From the NCBI GenBank assembly GCA_030762175.1, contig CM060833.1, forward strand, positions 69,406,001 through 69,470,000: 64,000 nt of DNA, given 5' to 3'. This DNA comes from Metallyticus violacea (taxonomy: Eukaryota > Arthropoda > Insecta > Mantodea > Metallyticidae). Positions within the stretch are counted from its first letter, which is position 1. Each line of letters begins with the position of its first letter. Below, piece by piece: positions 52,246 through 64,000 of this stretch. Under the pieces are notes generated by a model, which saw nothing but the letters and a program-made list of their open reading frames with translations, was not told the DNA's origin and made no database searches. The translations under genes and the position numbers were made by a program.

Positions 52246-54485
52246 TACAAGTTATCGTGTGCTATACCATTATGTAAAACAAAATTTTAAAGCTTGTTCA
52301 AATACCCTAGAACAAAAAGATTTATCAAAAGAAAAATTAACTTAAACAACTTTTACAGCTTTAACTAACTATTTTAATAAAACAAATATTATTTCATACA
52401 GTATAAATACTATCACTCTTATTTTAAAAAATTATTTAATGAGTAGAAACAATGATCAAAAAATATTCCATTACTGCTCTTTTAAATAAAATTAGCGTTT
52501 CATGTGCTTTAATTTGGGGTGGTAATTTTGTTGTATAATTTGATTTTTTGAGTTGCAAAAGAAATGCTTTGCGGATCAGATGTTAGTGGGTGCAAGAAGC
52601 TAAGTGAAAATTAGTGCTTCTAAGGGAGAAATTGGAGGCAAAATAAGATACAAGTGGCAGAGTGTAATGAATGAAAAATTCTGGATATGCTATAATGGTC
52701 CGCATGCTAAATGTTTTGGTGGGAGAAGATGGAGAAATTCCGGAAGAAGTGAGCATGGTAGATGTAATAAAATATAAGTTAGAACATCATGAAACAAAGT
52801 GGAAAGATCATTTCAGCCTTTAAAATGATTTAAACAGACGAAAGACAGCATAACTGTTGTAAAAACGCAATAATACTTTATTTCGTACATAATTAAAAAA
52901 GTAGTACCTAAATTATTAATTTTGTGACACATTTTAGATGCTAAAAACAGTTTTCTTTCCTAAAATTAAAAAATAGATTAGTGCCTTATTAAGCAATTTT
53001 ATAGCCTATTAGTTGAAGGTAGTTCTGTAAAAATAGACATAGAGATGGAAAGGAATTGTTTATCTTCAAAGCGATTTTTCTTACTGTCGGTCACTGATTC
53101 AATACTGTTTTTGCTCTCTTACTAAAAAGCAATCCATAATCACACGGAATAACAAATACGAAGAGGATTAATCGCGTTTACTTCTAAGAACAAGCTCAAA
53201 CAAGTGACAATAAAGTATCTCCTCTACATAGTTCATTAAGCCACGCTACACTGTCACTGGCTTGATGTTTAAATAAGCTGCCTTCAACGAGTTAAACGTT
53301 GGCTTTCTCTGAGAACCGGAAGTTAGGAAGATTTGAGGGAGGGAGAAATTAATAATAAAATTTGAATTGAGATAAGAATTAGAAGAACGTAAAATGTTGA
53401 TGCCTGTTTTCAAACAAAAGCAAACGTCGTTTTGTAATATTCAGTGAATGCGAAACTATTCTTAATTGAAATAATTTGAAATGTACAACTAAATACTTAA
53501 AAAGAGAACTTGAGTAATTGGAGGCTTACAAAGATTCTAGGGCGGTTAAAAAGTCCTAGCACCATATTCTAGCATATCTGGTATGTAATTCGATAGCATT
53601 GTTTATTGTAGTGAACATTTCAAGTGTTTTAAAAGATATAGTAAATTCACGTGAGTCAATATGCATACAAGAAACTCATACTTAAAATTGAAGATATATT
53701 GTGCCTTCTAAAAACGAATTTTGGATTTGCACCTTCTATAATGACTTCAATGAAGGTATCGGGGGTAAATTGGTAGATGGAATTGCAGTGATGGAAAAGA
53801 TCATAGTTATAATAGAGTTTCAGGAAGATTTTGAATGCAAATAAAAGATAAACTGAGAAAATCGTTAGGCCCCAAAAGGGGGGATGGGATATTAAGTGCG
53901 ATGTGTATGTAATGTAAAGTTGGTCCGCTCATTCCAAATGGAGAATGGAAGGCGTATCTTCTAATCTTTACGCAAGTACAATAGACAAATAACGCAACAA
54001 TCGTAAACATATTCAACAATTCACCGTCGTTACTGTGGCCAGATGGAATTCGATATGAATTGCTTCTGATGCCTCCCCCTAGTACAGGGTCCGAATCAAC
54101 GGAGGGGAGGGTTATAAGAATTTCTCCAACTTTTCAAAATAAATTTTTTTTTCTTGCAAGGGAAACAATTTCCCACCAATTCATAAACGTCAGTATGTAA
54201 TCGCAAAATTTAAAATTGCAATATAATTGCTGGAAACACGCATTTGTTATTTCCTCATAACGACTTTCTGCGACTGAATCACGTACACAAAATGTTGCAG
54301 CAGTATATAGTGAAATTAAAACAAAACCGACTTCGGATAGTTCGTGGCGTTGAGGGTTTTCATGGAAACATCCCCCTTTCTCTTCCCTATTCTCTCATTC
54401 TAGCCAGTAGGCTGTAACCACTCCCTTTTACTCTAGCCCATAAATGTCTATACGTTGCCACATGTAGTTTCTTGCAGGAGCTGCT
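52246..54485. other. no gene recognised
   Basis: Only short frames without family matches on either strand. Confidence 0.5.
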
Positions 54486-54555
54486 TTCTTCTTCTTCTTC
54501 TTCTTCTTCTTCTTCTTCTTCTTCTTCTTCTTCTTCTTCTTCTTCTTCTTCTTCC
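54486..54555. repeat. (TTC)n microsatellite
   Basis: About 23 units. Confidence 0.95.
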
Positions 54556-55479
54556 ATTTTTGTAATAATTACGAGTGTTTTAAGAGTGATACATTTTTAC
54601 TACTATTATATCCTCCTTTATTGTTATTGTAATATTACTGTCAAAGTTTAATACTATTACATAATCGCTTATTGTTATCGTGTTGTTACTGTCATCGCTT
54701 ATTACAGTATATTGTTATCAGTGTTATAGTATGTTGTTAGTGCAGAAACAGTAATGGATTGTTAGTGACGAGTGATATATTTATTTAATATACTTGAAAC
54801 ATGTTATAAACAGAGACTGGTAGCAAACGCAAGCGAGGGCGGTCCAAGTTACATTTCTCACTGAGAAAAAGAAGAAAAAGGAGGAGGAGGAGGAAAAGGA
54901 AAAGGAGGGAACATATGAGGCATATATAGATAGGTCTTTCGAGACCAAGTACGTGACATGGTTTGCGCGCTAATTAAAATTGAGAGAGTGAGGGAAAATA
55001 TAGACCGTTAACTGACTTAACGTTAGTAGACTTAATAAAGTCGTACAAAGAACAGCAACTGCATGGAATGTATAAAAATGCACTGTAATATAAATAGGTA
55101 TAGACAAGAAATAAAAGAAGTTTGGTGAACGAGAACAAGAGCAAAGAGAAGGAGAAGTAGTAGTACCAGCAGCTGGACCATATTTAGGAAGATTGAAAAC
55201 TTGAAATTAAAAAAAAAAAACACTAACCTTTATTGCTTCCAGCAGGAAGCAAGTTGGCAGCACATTTATGCCTACTATGAAAGAATGGAGGGCCCTATAT
55301 TGAAGAAACTCAGCAGTAGTCTTAAATAAGCTAATCTCTTTGAGCTAGCGAGTTCTCCCTTTAAACTGCCTTACTGAATAGGCTTTAACTTTGAAAACAT
55401 TTTTCAAATCGTTCGGTATTAATGGAAAGACAAAACATTATTGCTTGCCATTACCGCTATTTGAGAGACATTAAAGGCG
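54556..55479. other. no gene recognised
   Basis: Contains purine-rich GAGGAGGAGGAAAAGG runs near 54866-54908; otherwise unassigned. Confidence 0.5.
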
Positions 55480-56540
55480 AATATTAGGACAATATTGTGT
55501 AATTGGATGAATGTGGGCCAACACAGGCCGTACCAATGCTAAGGGGTGAACTGACCGATCAACCAAGGGTACAACGAAAACACCTTTAAGGAAAGCAAAG
55601 TCATTGTCCTTAGTGCTTTTACTTCCCGTGCTTTTGTTCCAAATTGCTTTGTAATGTTTCGCTGGCCAAAAACTGGCCACGAGGAAATGAAGGCGGAATA
55701 TTTCACGGAATGGTTTCCAAATTCTTTACTGCAGAAAATCCCTCCAAAATTGGCCATTGTAAAGGACAATGAACTGTATCATTCCGTGGGCCGGTCCTGG
55801 AGGTCTAGTTATAACCGCACTTGCCTAATAGACCCAAGATCGCGAATTCAATCCCGACTAAGGTCGATGAATTTTTTTCGGGCTTAAAAATCCAAGAACG
55901 ACTTTCTTCGGAAAGGAATCCCGTGTCGAGATTCACGACAAATTAAAAAAGGACCCCAAGCTTGAAAAAAGACGCCTCTGAACAAAATTTATCGGCCGTT
56001 TCACTCTTTAATTGAATGGGACGCTAATGATCTGAGATGTTAAAGAGCGTCCAAAATAAACAAAATATGTATGATGCCATAATGGAAAACAAAGTAAACC
56101 AAATAAATATAATTTCGTAATGGAAAATAATGCTCCAACAATGCAATGATTGGAAAAGAAAAAGAAAAAGAAAAAGAGCACATGCTGAAATGGCTGAAAG
56201 AATATGTATGTCCAAAAAACAAAGACATTATAAATCACATGGACATTACCAAAGCAGAAATAATGGACATTTTTGGCGCCATTCAAAATTAGAGGCACAG
56301 TATGAAATAAATGAGCTAACGAAATAAATAAAAACATGGACATCGCGTCATCATACTCCCTCATCATCACCATTTGAAACCAACTGAAAGGATACACAGG
56401 GGGAAAAAAAAAAAAAAAATCATCGCAGAAGTAGAGTGCCTCACCTGGAAGGGAATCCAAGAACGACTGAGCAGCGGTGATTTCACACAGGAAAACAATT
56501 GCCAAGAACAATGGGAGATATAGCAATCCTGTAGAAATGC
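55480..56540 (+). pseudogene. IS630/Tc1-type DDE transposase relic D, split by a SINE
   Basis: The order of conserved pieces is clear: LDECGPT (55505, first catalytic Asp region), TTKTPLRKAKSL (55575), then HEEMKAEYFTEWF and LLQKIPPKLAIVKDNELYHS (55677-55785, second catalytic Asp in 'KDNELYHS'). A SINE family 1 copy follows (55789-56059). After it come EHMLKWLKEYVCPKNKD with ITKAEIMDIFGAIQ (56178-56290) and HGHRVIILPHHHHLKPTERI (56335-56393, final catalytic Glu block). The proteins of this group end with a basic tail, not seen here. There are several frameshifts. This is a different Tc1/mariner branch from relics A-C. Confidence 0.8.
55789..56059 (+). mobile_element. SINE family 1 copy inside transposase relic D
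   Basis: Near full length: GGCCGGTCCTGGAGGTCTAG head, degenerate B box (GAATTCAATCCCG), body to GCGTCCAAAATAAAC. Substitutions are numerous, so it is an old copy. No clear target-site duplication remains. Confidence 0.9.
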
Positions 56541-57322
56541 ATGGATTAAATAAATAATGATCTCTCTATCAAGAGTAAGAGGAAAGACAAAGCGATGTAT
56601 CACTGGGAATAGCCCTTATATAACCATAAACATGAGCAATAATTTTGTAATCTATTATCATCATTCTTCCTTTAATTTATAGTGCAACACGAGTCAATGG
56701 AGTTTCATCATGCAACTGGTTCTATTTGTGGATATCATGGAAACAATGAAGTTCCTTTCCCTTTATGTGCAGTGTACAAACTCGGTTGCGATGTTATAAT
56801 GTATCTTTAATATGTTTTATTGTATTCTTATTAAATTGTTATTTCATCATTTAATATTTTGACGTATCAGACATGTTTGGACGAAATATAGATAATGAGA
56901 TTGCATTACACCAGCATATTTTTATTGTTTTAATGCTTATACTTGCGGCTTGTATACAGCAAGTCCACAAACATACCAAACTACAAATAATACACCCATT
57001 CACAAAGGACCTAAGTGAGCAATAATTGTATGTTGTGCGGTCTTATAGCGCTGTAGATCGGAGCACTTAGATTAGCGAAGTTGTTGGAGCACTTCGTTAA
57101 ATTTCGGTTGACTTCGTTATTGGCTTACTAGGACACGATTGTCACACGAATAAATCAGTACCTCTAAATCGGAGAAAGATTGTTAACAAGAAAAGATGGA
57201 AATAATGCAATTCGTGAAAAACTATATTATGAATGCCGTATTTGGCAGGTTTGCTTCTCATAAACTGGTGCATGAACATCCATCTGTAAAAGTCTACAGT
57301 TGTTAGTCTGTGGTAGCATACT

Positions 57323-57392
<70 letters not shown>

Positions 57393-58029
57393 GAGAGTGC
57401 AGTTTTCTTTGCATTTTTGTACAAACATATAACATATTTCCCAATAGGAGCTAGTTTATGTCTTTCATGTCGATCTATCTTGTCGTCAAACCTTAAAGCC
57501 CTCTACAGTAATCTGAAGCATAGCTGCGACATAACAATAGAAAAGATGGTCATCCCAGTAGCATCTTTTGCCTATAAATGATCAGTATTGAGATTTAATG
57601 ATTTCAGGATACTTGCATAGTGAACAACCTCTATGAGAGCATTGATTTATATTTTATTGGTACATGTTCATCACAGTCTCGAGCATAGTCTATCCTGATC
57701 TCCTCTGTTTTGAGATTAGTATACAGTAACTTTTTGTCAGAAATACCTTTAGCGAAGAAGTGGAATCATGAACTCAGTGGATTGAGGGCCTGTTTAGCTG
57801 TCCCTTTCATCCAGATGGGCGGATAACAATATTATAACCACATGTAAATGCATTCCTGTTAGATTTAAGGTTGGTTATTTAGTTCTTCCATTTTACTCCA
57901 AGTAGAAACCTACATCAGCTAAATGTAAATCATCTTCACCAGCTGATTCATTGCTTTGTTCAGTATCTGAGTTTCGTTTCTGTCATCAGCTCTCACTTCT
58001 TTACTTGGCCCACCACTTTCTAATTCACT
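56541..58029. other. no gene; (GA)n run
   Basis: A (GA)n microsatellite lies at 57326-57398. The 5' LTR of the retrotransposon relic that follows might lie in the right part, but no LTR pair could be recognised. Confidence 0.5.
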
Positions 58030-60970
58030 ACGGAAGAACAAATGGATGTGGCCTAGAAGGATTTTTGTAGCAAAGTAGAACAGGCCCAAAACCATTTCCA
58101 GAGTACGTTAGAAGTTGTAGAAAGATCATTGCATGACAAAATAGATAACCAAACAAAAGGGCATCAAACAATTCAGACAGATTTTGTAAAACAACTAAGA
58201 GAAAATTGTGGTAATTTGGAAAAAGAAGTAGACGAAAAAAAAAAATTAATGGAATTGCAAATAACTAGAATAAATTAGATAAAAAAAATGATAGCTATAG
58301 GCAGAGAAGGACAAGAATTAAAAACAGCTCTCGCTAACCTTTCTTCGAGCCTAGAAGAAAGGATGAACCTGGAGCTGAGATCAGAAAGATTAATAGTGCA
58401 GTCTTAACCAAAATAAAAATTCGAGGAAAGTGCCTGAATTGGTTGATCAGAGAAAGAATGTTCATGTAAATAGTATTAATAGTAGCAATAGTGATCCTAG
58501 AGAACACGGATCACAGGCAGGTGACACATTCACGGTAGAGGTCAGAGAATCTCAACCGAACACTATGGCAGGATCTGAAAATATTGTAAATACAAGTGCT
58601 CATTTAAATGATGTACTAGAGAGCAGTGCATATATGACACAATACATGTATTAGACCCGGAAATAGTACATGCATGCATAATGTACATTATCATTCGTGG
58701 CCTAGCCAAATGATTAATGACATATCACAGCCTGACTTCTATGAAGAGCGAAGCGATAATGCAAAGTTTTTCTTAGGCAAAATGGAAGATTATTTCCGCA
58801 TTAAAGGAGTGCCGGAGGGTATGAAGATAATTTTTATGAGGAGGAGTTTGAAAGGCCAAGCAGCTAACTGGTGCAGACTAAAGCTGTCCGACTAAGAGTA
58901 CCAAACTTTTAAGTTCCTCTTCCTTTCAAGATATTGGAGCTCCACTCATTAAAATGTAATCTTTTTGGACATATCAAACGAGAAATACGACCCGAGAAGC
59001 GGCGTTACCATGGTCGACTATTTTGGACTTAGGGAAGAAAAGCCGATTTTTAGATCCGCCACTGTCGGATGGGGAACTAATAGCTCTAGTGTCAGGGCAT
59101 TTCCCTAAACACACAAGAAACCATCTCATAGTTGCTAAACCATTAAGTTTCTCAGGGATGATAGAACTCTTAACTGCATTCGATCTTCAGAGGAGCGACT
59201 GTCAGGAAGGTAGACGGGAAGAGAGCGGCTATTATCTTCGTTGAAATAATTTTTATTCCCCCAGGCAACCAACTCACAGGACGAGGGCAAGGAGCAATCA
59301 ATTCAGGTCAAGTGGAAACAACCAGGATTTTAGAAGGCCAGAGATAAACCAACTGAGAACCAACTGCGGAGGACGAACACCAGCGGAATACCAGAACAGA
59401 TCACCGCCATATGAAAGGTACAGAACCCGGGAAGAAGCGGGAAGATGAAGGCAGAATTCGAGGACTTGACAACCAAAGAGCGCCCGGACATCCGAGGATC
59501 GAACCGGTGACATGGAGGAACCAAGAAAATTCAAGACCGGGAAACCAAGAAAATCAGGAAGAATGAGATCACTCAACAATTAGAATAAAAGTTCAATGAT
59601 GCCGGGAAACCTGAACAATGATCAGTATCAAGAAAAAATCCATTGTCCGTTCTCAACGGCCCGCTTAGAACTGGATCAGATCCTTAGCTTGCCGGACGAC
59701 CTGCGAATGGCACGCGAGACGGGCCACATCAATTGTGGTGGAGAAGGTAAAAATGGTGTGCCTGGCGATTTGCGGCGTATACTGCTCAGTGGCAGTGGGA
59801 AAAAGGAAGGAACGGGTAAAATATCAAGTTATGATTAACATCGAATTAATGGGTTTGTTACTTCGAAGTAATGTTTCTTGTAGTTTCGAGGCTGACCACA
59901 GATGTCATCATTGGATGCGACACATTGTCGAATTGGAGAGCTGTGTTAGATATCAAACTAAAATTATTCGCGATAGAACACAAAGAAGAAATATTTCAGC
60001 GCCATTCCTCGAAGAAAGAAATAAGAAGGTAAATGAAGTATCTTAAAGAGAAAAAGAAATAATTGACGAAGTCTTCTTTGTGGAGCAGAAAAATATTGAT
60101 GTTGCGAACACTATAGCTGAAATTAACCAGAGCAACCAATTCTTTCTTATTGACTGTGGGAATTTATGCAGCCACCTATTCAGTTTTGCTGGGACTGTAA
60201 GAAACATGCCACCGAGAAGGTCATTAGCATGCGGTCAGCTGGAGTCCGAGAGCAGGACATAACAATCTACAGCTTAAGTGTGGACACTCGGGACAGGACA
60301 ATAGAAGCATTACAAGGAAAGGTCCAAGCAACCTATGGTTTAAACTTAGAGCAAAGAAAGAGTTATCCACTGAAACGGTAACCTGCAAGGTTGCGTCAAC
60401 AAAACCACCAAGGATTATATCATAAATTATGAACGTATGTCAGCCATATTGTCGGATAACGCGTCCATCGTTAAAAGCAAAATATTTAAAGAAACTTTAA
60501 AACAATTGGGCATAAAATTATATAACTCGTCTTCATTATATCCAGAAGGCCGAAAGAGCTATAAAAGAAATCTCATTATTTTTTCGAATCCTCTGCCATA
60601 AACAACATACCTACTGGGTGAAATACTGCCCCATAATAGAGCGCATAATTAACAATTCAATAAATCCAGCAACCCAGGTCGCTCCGGTAAAAACACAATT
60701 GCAACATGATCCAGAGTCAATGATCCCAGGACTTCTCACTGCGATATCATCAGAAACTGAAAAGAGAAACGAAGAGGAAATGCTACGAAGGATGTACCAG
60801 AGGATGAAGCAAAAAGCAGAGAAGAGGTGTGCCAAAGTTCCGCGAAGAAGGAATCCAAAGATAGGAGATCTTGTACTAGTAAAAGACCTGTTAACATCCA
60901 ATACGATCAAGAAACGTTATAGCTGCATGGAACTGTTTATCGTGGTCCTTACGAGATAGCCAAATAATTA
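58030..60970 (+). pseudogene. decayed LTR retrotransposon (gag - protease - integrase remnants)
   Basis: Plus strand, many stops. A coiled-coil-rich gag start (58035-58400; VERSLHDKIDNQTKGHQTIQ region) leads to a capsid-like block (DYFRIKGVPEGMKIIFMRRS then LKGQAANWC, 58770-58890). Next is a Pro/Arg-rich segment (59270-59600). A retropepsin C-terminal strand follows (LTTDVIIGCDTLSNWRAVLD, about 59895-59955). Finally integrase pieces appear: KIFKETLKQLGIKLYNSSSL at about 60480-60540, then FFRILCHKQHTYWVKYCPII and ERIINNS at 60575-60660. A basic C-terminal domain with IGDLVLVKD follows (60860-60890). No reverse transcriptase or RNase H motif (such as YxDD) is readable between protease and integrase, so that part seems deleted. 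The integrase-last order fits the Ty3/gypsy-type layout. LTRs were not identified. Confidence 0.7.
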
Positions 60971-61787
60971 GGCGACCACGCGTTTGAACAACTCCATCCC
61001 AAGAGAAGAAAAATATTGGGGAAAATATCATAAACAGATTTGGCGTCCCTTTATAAAATTAGAAGAGGAAGAGGAAAACTTAGATATTTCGAAAGCATAA
61101 ATCTCATAGTAAATCAGTTGCCATGTTTCTGTTATTTTTAACAATACGTACTTACGCGCAAAAACACTCAGGGTATCTTATGAATAATGAGCACTTGCAT
61201 GCTAGGGATTAATCCATGTAAGAAAAATCTAATATGATGTAACAATGACGCTGATACGCGAGTAAAGATACAAAGTGTTACGCTGGTGAGTGATGCAACT
61301 AATGAAGTGCAGTGAACCGTGCTTAGTGCAGAGAGAAGGACAAAGATTAAAAGATAAAGCGCAAGGCGTATCAGCTGAAAAAATAACCCCTAAAACATTT
61401 AAAAGTATATTTTCAAAGTTTGTATTTAAAAGCAAAAACAGAATTCACTATATGAAATTTAAGTGTGTAATTCAAAATGCAAAATAACACTCATACCAGA
61501 GGCGAGAACAATAAAACACTGAACAGCAGGCTCGAAGTGCAAATAATAAACGTGTCATAGATAGCGAATAAGTTCGATTCCCGTATGTAAATATAGATTA
61601 AAAACAATGATAATATAACTCTGCAACAATCTGACCATTGTAATCTCATAGGACTATGTAATCATATTTTCTTGTGTGACCATAACAAAATCCTATTACA
61701 AGGGCATTTGCAGCCGTAATTATAGGCTACCTTTATTATATTAATAAATCGATTGTAGTGATAATTACATAGTTCTAAGAATTGAGG
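60971..61787. other. no gene recognised
   Basis: May contain the 3' part of the LTR element. Confidence 0.45.
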
Positions 61788-62255
61788 GATTTTTCCTTTC
61801 TTTACTAACTCATGATCACATACGATGGTAGATTAGAGAAATTCTCTGGAAAAATGTCCTCTCTAACCACAAAGTTTGGTAGGATACACATAATACACAC
61901 TATAGTTACATCATTAACTTCAAAATTTGCACGAGATATGCTCTTTATCCATTCCTTTAATTACTGCTATTTAGGAAAAGTAAATATGGTATTTTGCCAT
62001 GCACTGCCATAATAAAGACATACAAGAGCAAATTCATGTGGTAACGTAATACTTTTTATTAAACCATGTCCTGGTGTGATTTCACTAAATCAATATTGAC
62101 TTAATGGAAAACGAAAGAAGTAACGCTACTGTTGATTTTATTTCAACAATAAACCACTGTAATAAACCAGATAACTACAAATTAATAACGTGATAAAACT
62201 AACTCACGGACCACATATTCCACCATTTTGTCTACTATTGATACCTACCTTGTGA
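61788..62255 (+). repeat. dispersed repeat, copy 2
   Basis: Aligns with 13238-13690 in the same orientation (see that entry). The 18-bp terminal inverted repeat seen at 12398/13713 is not present here. Confidence 0.8.
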
Positions 62256-62928
62256 ATCTGAGGTTAAAATGGATCTTTAAATAAAGCAAAAGAGTTGCGC
62301 CAGCAATTAAAACAAGTGCATGGTAGATGGAGAGTCTGGATGTTAGTTTGAGAGGTTACCATAATAACATAGCAATTTGAACCCAATAGAAGCGGCGTGA
62401 GCCTTCATCAAAGATATAATAGTACTTTTAAAGCAAAACAATATACGCCATGCATTTGGAAGAAAAGAAGAAATGTAGAAGATGGACAAGCTTTCTGACA
62501 CCATTGTGGAACGTCTTATGATCAACCTGGGTGGCGCTTCCGACGAAGATTATTCTAGAAATAGTTCTTTCTTCTCATACTATTGAAAAATGTTAATATT
62601 TATATTATTTTAATATTGTACTATCTTTTGAGCATGGTTATTTGAACCCTACATTGCGGTAGGCACATGTAAACTGCCATTTACATTCTCACAGCTGATG
62701 TTAAAGGCGGGATAGCGCTTAATAATATAAATAATTTGTTTACGTATGTTTGGTACTTAGGTTGGAATTACTTTAGATTCCAACAGGTAAGCGTTTGGTG
62801 CCAGTGGCGGCTCTGACAAAAAGTTGTCCACATATACCTTGATTATAAACATATTCTGATATACATAGTTTGAAAATATTTAAAATAGTTTGAGTGTAAA
62901 CATATACTGAATATATATAATCCTCTTA

Positions 62929-62982
<54 letters not shown>

Positions 62983-63456
62983 GTTTTGTTTCACAGAGCA
63001 GGCAATAGAGAGACACAAGCTATCTTCATTATATAAGCAATGCTAACCGAGATCACACATTTTTAAAACAGGAAAGGGGATATTTTGATATTTGTCTCAA
63101 TGGAAAAAAAAATGCAAAAGAGGACGCTAAAAATTGATTTGTCATAAGTACTTAGGTTTGGAAACTTATAATTAATAAATAAATAATTACTGTGTAACTT
63201 ACATGATGTAGTAGCATTGAATTCACTTCACTGAAACATTCCTTTAGAATTATTAGTTGATATTTTGCTGATGAATGGATCTTGTTTAGTAAGTCTTTTT
63301 TTTTTAATCACACAGCATTTTGTAAAAGTTAACACAAGTGTGATTAAAGTTCATGTTATTAATCAACACAGCTTTCAAAGTGTGTACTGGAAGAACGTTC
63401 TTGTCACCAGTTCTTCAAACCGTTTCTGAAAGAAAACACTCGTTCAGAGGCGGGTT
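62256..63456. other. no gene; (ATT)n run
   Basis: An (ATT)n microsatellite lies at 62932-62982. Nothing else was recognised. Confidence 0.55.
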
Positions 63457-63678
63457 AGTACCAGGTAAACAAAGAAGAAGTTTCAATATTTCAAGAAAAT
63501 GGAATAAGGCACACTACTCACGTTAAAATTAGTACCAGGTAAACAAAGGAGAAATTTCAATATTTTAAGAAAATGGAATAAGGCACATTGCTCACGTTAA
63601 AATTAGTACCAGGTAAACAAAGGAGAAATTTCAATATTTTAAGAAAATGGAATAAGGCACATTGCTCACATTAAAATG
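63457..63678. repeat. three tandem 74-bp units
   Basis: AGTACCAGGTAAACAAAG.AG starts at 63457, 63531 and 63605. The second and third copies are nearly identical; the first differs at about seven sites. Confidence 0.95.
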
Positions 63679-64000
63679 TGAAATAAATTTTAAGTTAGTA
63701 TTTTCCAAACATTCACTCAAAAACATAGCAATGGTTTCTGAAGTTTCTCCAGGCAAAGATTTAAGATCCAACATTTTAACTTGAATCTCCTCATTAGAAG
63801 TAAAGTACCTAAAAAGCAATGGAACCTTTTTACTCCTTATGGTTCGATGCATCAATCATTATTAAAATAAAATTACCTTTCTGTAAATCAGATACAGTTC
63901 AGAAAGGCAAATGGAATTAAAACATTTAGTACAAAGGTCTCAGCTTTACTAGGGTCGCACGTAAATTTTGATTTAAAAGTACGTTGAATAATTTAGAAGT
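63640..64000 (-). pseudogene. hAT transposase relic 5 (partial, runs off the right edge)
   Basis: On the minus strand: SKAETFVLNVLIPFAF (about 63930), then with frameshifts MIDASNHKE-like traces. Then VPLLFRYFTSNEEIQVKMLD, LKSLPGETSETIAMFLSECL and ENTNLKFISHF lie in one 74-codon frame (63631-63855). These are the RNase-H-like core positions of SCAND3/ZNF862-like hAT proteins, in which the catalytic region continues with 'SADNAxVN'. Here that motif is reduced to NVSN, and the frame runs into the 74-bp repeats. Confidence 0.65.

Noticed and set aside
58430..58654. Independent host gene
   Set aside because: Position and composition fit the gag region of the LTR element that follows.
63457..63678. 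CRISPR-like repeat array
   Set aside because: Three contiguous 74-bp units without spacers in a eukaryotic genome; a plain minisatellite.

Overview
The window is AT-rich eukaryotic DNA: spliced exons with GT/AG junctions, no operons, very long introns, and dense trinucleotide repeats. The mix of elements (tRNA-derived SINEs, Penelope-like elements, hAT and mariner relics) and the acidic 'IKxE'-type N-terminus of the one clear host gene point to an arthropod, most likely an insect with a large, transposon-rich genome. The order cannot be fixed from sequence alone.

The one well-supported host gene is a plus-strand C2H2 zinc-finger gene. I assembled it from four exons (start ATG 29383, last exon 47527-48415) whose junctions agree in phase. 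They give a 391-residue protein: an N-terminal half with four IK/VKxE (SUMO-consensus) motifs, then ten finger units, eight canonical and two shortened. Around it lie traces of gene duplication. There is a dead copy of the first coding exon at 18031-18187, a degenerate copy of the second at 39182-39265, and about 800 bp of decayed finger repeats after the stop codon. A possible first coding exon of a TauD/TfdA-type dioxygenase sits on the minus strand at 2638-2814, with the rest of the gene off the left edge.

Most of the rest is transposon debris. (a) Five hAT transposase relics lie at 4.98-7.06, 9.57-11.09, 13.87-14.93, 20.78-21.99 and 63.64-64.0 kb. (b) Four Tc1/mariner-type relics lie at 36.6, 40.65-41.56, 45.6-46.15 and 55.5-56.5 kb. 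(c) A 4.7-kb element at 24588-29274 has about 480-bp imperfect inverted termini and remnants of a conserved protein I know only as an uncharacterised transposon product. It carries a nested non-LTR endonuclease fragment and a SINE. (d) Two Penelope-like inverted pairs encode GIY-YIG domains (30.0-31.6 and 35.0-36.5 kb). Three small palindromic relatives carry a hammerhead-like CTGAAGA/hairpin/GAAAC core or a remnant of one. (e) A decayed LTR retrotransposon lies at 58.0-61.0 kb. (f) At least three tRNA-derived SINE families are present; three copies have perfect 12-bp target-site duplications. (g) MITE-like elements lie at 12.4-13.7, 43.8-45.0 and 46.6-46.9 kb.

The most promising candidates for something undescribed are the hammerhead-like palindromic elements related to the Penelope ends and the 24.6-29.3 kb long-TIR transposon. 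All homology statements here are from reading translations by eye; no database search was run.
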